Origin: Bactrocera neohumeralis
Taxonomy: Eukaryota > Arthropoda > Insecta > Diptera > Tephritidae
Assembly (NCBI RefSeq): GCF_024586455.1
Contig: NC_065919.1
Location: 23,784,839 to 23,848,838 of the forward strand
Direction: 5' to 3'
Length of the DNA: 64,000 nt
The notes under the pieces were generated by a model. That model was not told where the DNA came from and searched no databases. It saw nothing but the letters and a program-made list of their open reading frames with translations. The position numbers and the translations under genes were made by a program. The first letter of the stretch is position 1. The number at the start of each line of letters is the position of its first letter. This document shows positions 61,707-64,000 of this stretch, piece by piece.

Positions 61707-62347
61707 ATGGATACTATGGACTCCAATGTAAGTGGACGTGATGCTTTTTTGGCCTGTATCCGTCAGCCAACACAATTTCAGCAGAACGCGTCTATTAATC
61801 CATGTAATATAGGATTTTTGTCGGATCTAGTCGCACGTGCCTGTAATATAACTGCAGCAATGCAGCAGCAGCAACAGCAACAACAGGGTACACAAATGGC
61901 AATGACAATGCCCGATTTACTGGCATATAACCAGGCACAATGTGTACAAAGTGCAGGCTATTCACCGGTTGCAGCAACGCTTCAGCAACAATTGGATTGG
62001 TCGAAAGCTTGCGACACGATGCCGCCACAAGCTTCCATGGTAGGATTTGTTCTTTAGAAATATCTTCTATTATATTTTAATATAAGCATGTTAAGCTATT
62101 CATATAAATTTTGTAGCATCCACTGCACTATACTACGGCCACATCGACAACGGAGATTGCGCGAACTCAATGCGTTCCCCATACACCCTCTACGAAAAAC
62201 CATTGTTGCACACGCGGTTGCAATACCATGGATATTGATACCAGCTTATCACCGAATTCGCAAGCACCCCCCACCACAAGTTCGGCCACTTGTTTGTGCG
62301 CACGTCAACAGGCGAAACAACGTAAAATGACACAATTTCGACTCTAA
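61707..62347 (+). CDS. Unrecognised Gln-rich, Cys-containing protein
   Basis: Two exons (61707-62039, 62117-62347) join in phase 0 to 187 residues from the ATG at 61707 (MDTMDSNVSGRDAFLACIRQ). A poly-Gln run is coded at about 61862-61886. The second half has CCTRGCNTMDIDTS and ends QAKQRKMTQFRL. The last residues resemble a weak PCNA-binding (PIP-like) order Q-x-x-M-x-x-F, but lack the second aromatic residue. The splice acceptor (ttttgtag, 62116) and the reading frame choice are supported by one long open path in exon 2; the other two frames stop earlier or lose the Cys pattern. An upstream exon is possible (acceptor-like ...cttag at 61692). The family is unknown to me. Confidence 0.5.
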
Positions 62348-62517
62348 TGTCGTAAATCAGATTTTTGTATAAATAAGTGAAAACTGTTGACGTGTTTTTT
62401 TCGTCGTATGATCTCATTTATGTAACTGTTAAACATTTTTTATCTTTTGTTAAAATTTTTATTTTTTATTATAATTATGTTTATAGTTTTTGGACAATAT
62501 TTAACTAAAATTAAATT

Positions 62518-63072
62518 TTAATGTTTTTTGCTTGTCGCAACATGGGAAATTAGCGATTTTTTTGTTTTTAATTTTTTTGTCTTTCCTTTTTTGTTAATAT
62601 TCTTCGACTTTCTCGCCAAACCGTTTATTTTTAAACTTTTCTCTGACTTATTTTTCATAGTATTCTTCTTCAAGTCTTTCGATTGTTGTTTAACCTTTTT
62701 GGTCACTACTTCTGACACCTCCACCTGGGAATTGTAAAAGTAGCGTTTCTCTCCTGTTTTGTGTTGAAAATGCTCAATGCTAGTTGTGCTAGTAGTCTTA
62801 CTAATAATAGGTAGTGTACTACGCGAAGCAGTCAACACTTCGTCTACTGTACCGATCCTTAGATACATATCCTTTAGTATAAATTTCAAATCCTCCGTTA
62901 TGATTTCTTTTTTAACAAAAACTTTGCCACTATTTTCACTGCTTAATGCACAACCATTCATTTCGTTCACTTTGAAATCTCTTTCCTTAGATATATCAGG
63001 CTTCCAGATTAACGCTATTTCCTTGCCACCATGGGGGTTGTAGAAGAAAGCGGCGAAGTCCGAATATGCGTC
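62518..63072 (-). CDS. Mat89Ba: Nol6 (Utp22-like nucleolar protein), last exon only
   Basis: The minus strand carries the last exon, opening after an acceptor (atttcaacag) with DAYSDFAAFFYNPHGGKEIALIWKP. This matches the C-terminal block of NOL6/Utp22 (FY..HGGE.I.VLWKP). The frame then runs about 184 residues to the stop, with a Lys-rich tail (KKVKQQSKDLKK, KKGKTKKLKTKK) typical of nucleolar targeting but longer than I expect for human NOL6. Nol6 acts in the small-subunit processome during 18S rRNA maturation. Mat89Ba is the Drosophila name (from memory). Upstream exons lie outside the window; the intron begins at 63073. Confidence 0.8.
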   Translation of the reverse strand, partial: DAYSDFAAFFYNPHGGKEIALIWKPDISKERDFKVNEMNGCALSSENSGKVFVKKEIITEDLKFILKDMYLRIGTVDEVLTASRSTLPIISKTTSTTSIEHFQHKTGEKRYFYNSQVEVSEVVTKKVKQQSKDLKKNTMKNKSEKSLKINGLARKSKNINKKGKTKKLKTKKSLISHVATSKKH

Positions 63073-63317
63073 CTGTTGAAATAAAAGATTAAACAAGTTT
63101 TAGATTTTCTGTTGAAATCGAATTATAATATTAAATGTCAAAATTACATAGCAAGGTCAGGATGCCAAAATTCGTCAAGATAAATGAGTAGATTCTTGAG
63201 TAGAAAAGCACGTGTGCAAAGTTTCAGATGGGTATCTCATAAACTGAAGAATCATGCTATAAGTCGGTGTGTATAGATTAAACTCCAAAGTAACTCCAAC
63301 GCAACTATCGTTACGAA
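63073..63317. other. Nol6 intron, proximal part
   Basis: Intronic sequence between the Nol6 last exon and the retroelement fragment. No exon is seen. Confidence 0.45.
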
Positions 63318-63900
63318 AGTATTGCCATACTCAGCGACAGTCAAGCGGTACTAAAAGCTATCTCCACTTATGAAGTTAAATCACTGCTAGTGCAGGAGTG
63401 AACAGACTATCTGATCGAAATCAAGGGCACCTTATTTCGGTGGCTGGTCACAAGGGTATAGTTGGGAATGAACTGGTTGACGAGCACGCCCGCTTGGATT
63501 GGAAACGTACATTGTGGTTGGCTTCGGGTGGTTACAACCTCAACAGATTTAAAATAGTAATCAATCTCCCGAGAAATAAATTCCGGCTTTTTGTCACATT
63601 TTACACCGGCCACTGCAAACGTACGATGCACTTACACAACATGGGCCAGGCCTCTTGTGCAAACTGCCGGTTCTGCGGCATGAAGTCGAAACCCCCAGAA
63701 CACATGCTAATACACTGTATAGAAGTCTGCAGACGCACGATTAAGGCCCTCGGATTCATGCTTCCGAATAGAGATCTAGCACCTAGTAGCATATTGAACT
63801 TCTTACATGCGCTGGGGCTAAGTGACTTCTTGTGAGTTAGGGGAGGGCACAATAGACCTTAGGTCGCGGTGCATACCTCATTTTCGAATAAAATCTAATC
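63318..63900 (+). mobile_element. 3' end of a non-LTR retrotransposon with RNase H domain
   Basis: The plus strand reads IAILSDSQAVLKAI (63321-63362, with the SDSQ of an RNase H active site). After a stop and frame change it continues as VAGHKGIVGNELVDEHARLD (63440-63500, RNase H end) and the C-terminal Cys-rich block SCANCRFCGMKSKPPEHMLIHC (about 63655-63717). It stops at 63833 and is followed by aataaaatctaatctaatc, a short tail typical of such elements. It belongs to a clade whose ORF2 carries RNase H (I-like or related) and differs from the other retroelements here. Confidence 0.8.
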
Positions 63901-64000
63901 TAATCCTTCTAGGTGTTACAAACTTCCTGGCAAACTAAATATAATGTTCAGAGTATACAAAAAAAAAAATAATAGCTTCATCAAACTGACTCAGTTATTT
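63901..64000 (-). repeat. Reversed family A fragment at the window end
   Basis: About 63905-63960 (ggtgttacaaacttcctggc...) is the reverse of the family A opening seen also at 4920-4985. The rest is an A-run and unplaced sequence. Confidence 0.4.

Noticed and set aside
1..64000. CRISPR arrays, operons, tRNA or rRNA genes
   Set aside because: No regular spacer-repeat array, no bacterial-type gene packing and no cloverleaf with a T-loop GGTTCGA motif was seen. The window is eukaryotic.

Overview
The window is nuclear DNA of a higher fly (Diptera, Schizophora), most likely a tephritid fruit fly. The sequence is AT-rich with short GT-AG introns, and the coding genes match Drosophila-type proteins. 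The spaces between genes hold mariner/Tc1, RTE-like and RNase H-bearing non-LTR fragments, small inverted-repeat elements and many palindromic ACATATGT words. The species cannot be fixed from this sequence alone. No tRNA, rRNA or CRISPR array was recognised by eye.

Layout. 580-3070 (+): 3' part of midline fasciclin (mfas, four FAS1 domains). 3071-8674: repeat-rich spacer with a mariner deletion derivative and a non-LTR fragment. 8675-13177 (+): five-exon aldo-keto reductase, with a TTAA-flanked inverted-repeat element in its last intron. 13178-20593: repeat graveyard with mariner pieces and a 5'-truncated non-LTR insertion carrying a 15-bp target duplication. 20594-24164 (+): small secreted ZP-N protein whose main reading frame ends in KDEL, with a possible alternative last exon. 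25578-27826 (+): SLC35F6-type transporter. 30669-36712 (-): mitochondrial glutamate carrier (GC1-like). 39536-41655 (+): Golgi type II coiled-coil protein of the GOLM/GOLIM4 class.

The right third is gene-dense. 43986-46335 (-) is belphegor/ATAD3 (bor), head-to-head with 46888-49500 (+) asunder/INTS13 (asun). Next come 50352-51944 (+), a ZAD plus seven-finger C2H2 factor; 52598-57343 (-), a PNISR-type SR-rich protein; and 58428-59850 (+), Aurora A kinase. PNISR and aurA diverge from a shared 1.08-kb promoter region that carries a 376-bp inverted-repeat element. Then come two unrecognised small genes (60681-61317 and 61707-62347, both +) and the last exon of Nol6/Mat89Ba (62518-63072, -), whose intron holds a non-LTR RNase H fragment.

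The genes do not form an operon or a single pathway. Most are housekeeping functions: mitochondrial membranes (bor, GC1), Golgi (GOLM-like), nuclear RNA processing (asun, PNISR, Nol6) and mitosis (aurA). No clearly new biological system stands out. The most unusual signals are the KDEL-terminated ZP-N protein with its alternative exon, the inverted-repeat element between PNISR and aurA, three short stop-free introns of length 3n in neighbouring genes, and the two unrecognised small genes near 61 kb.
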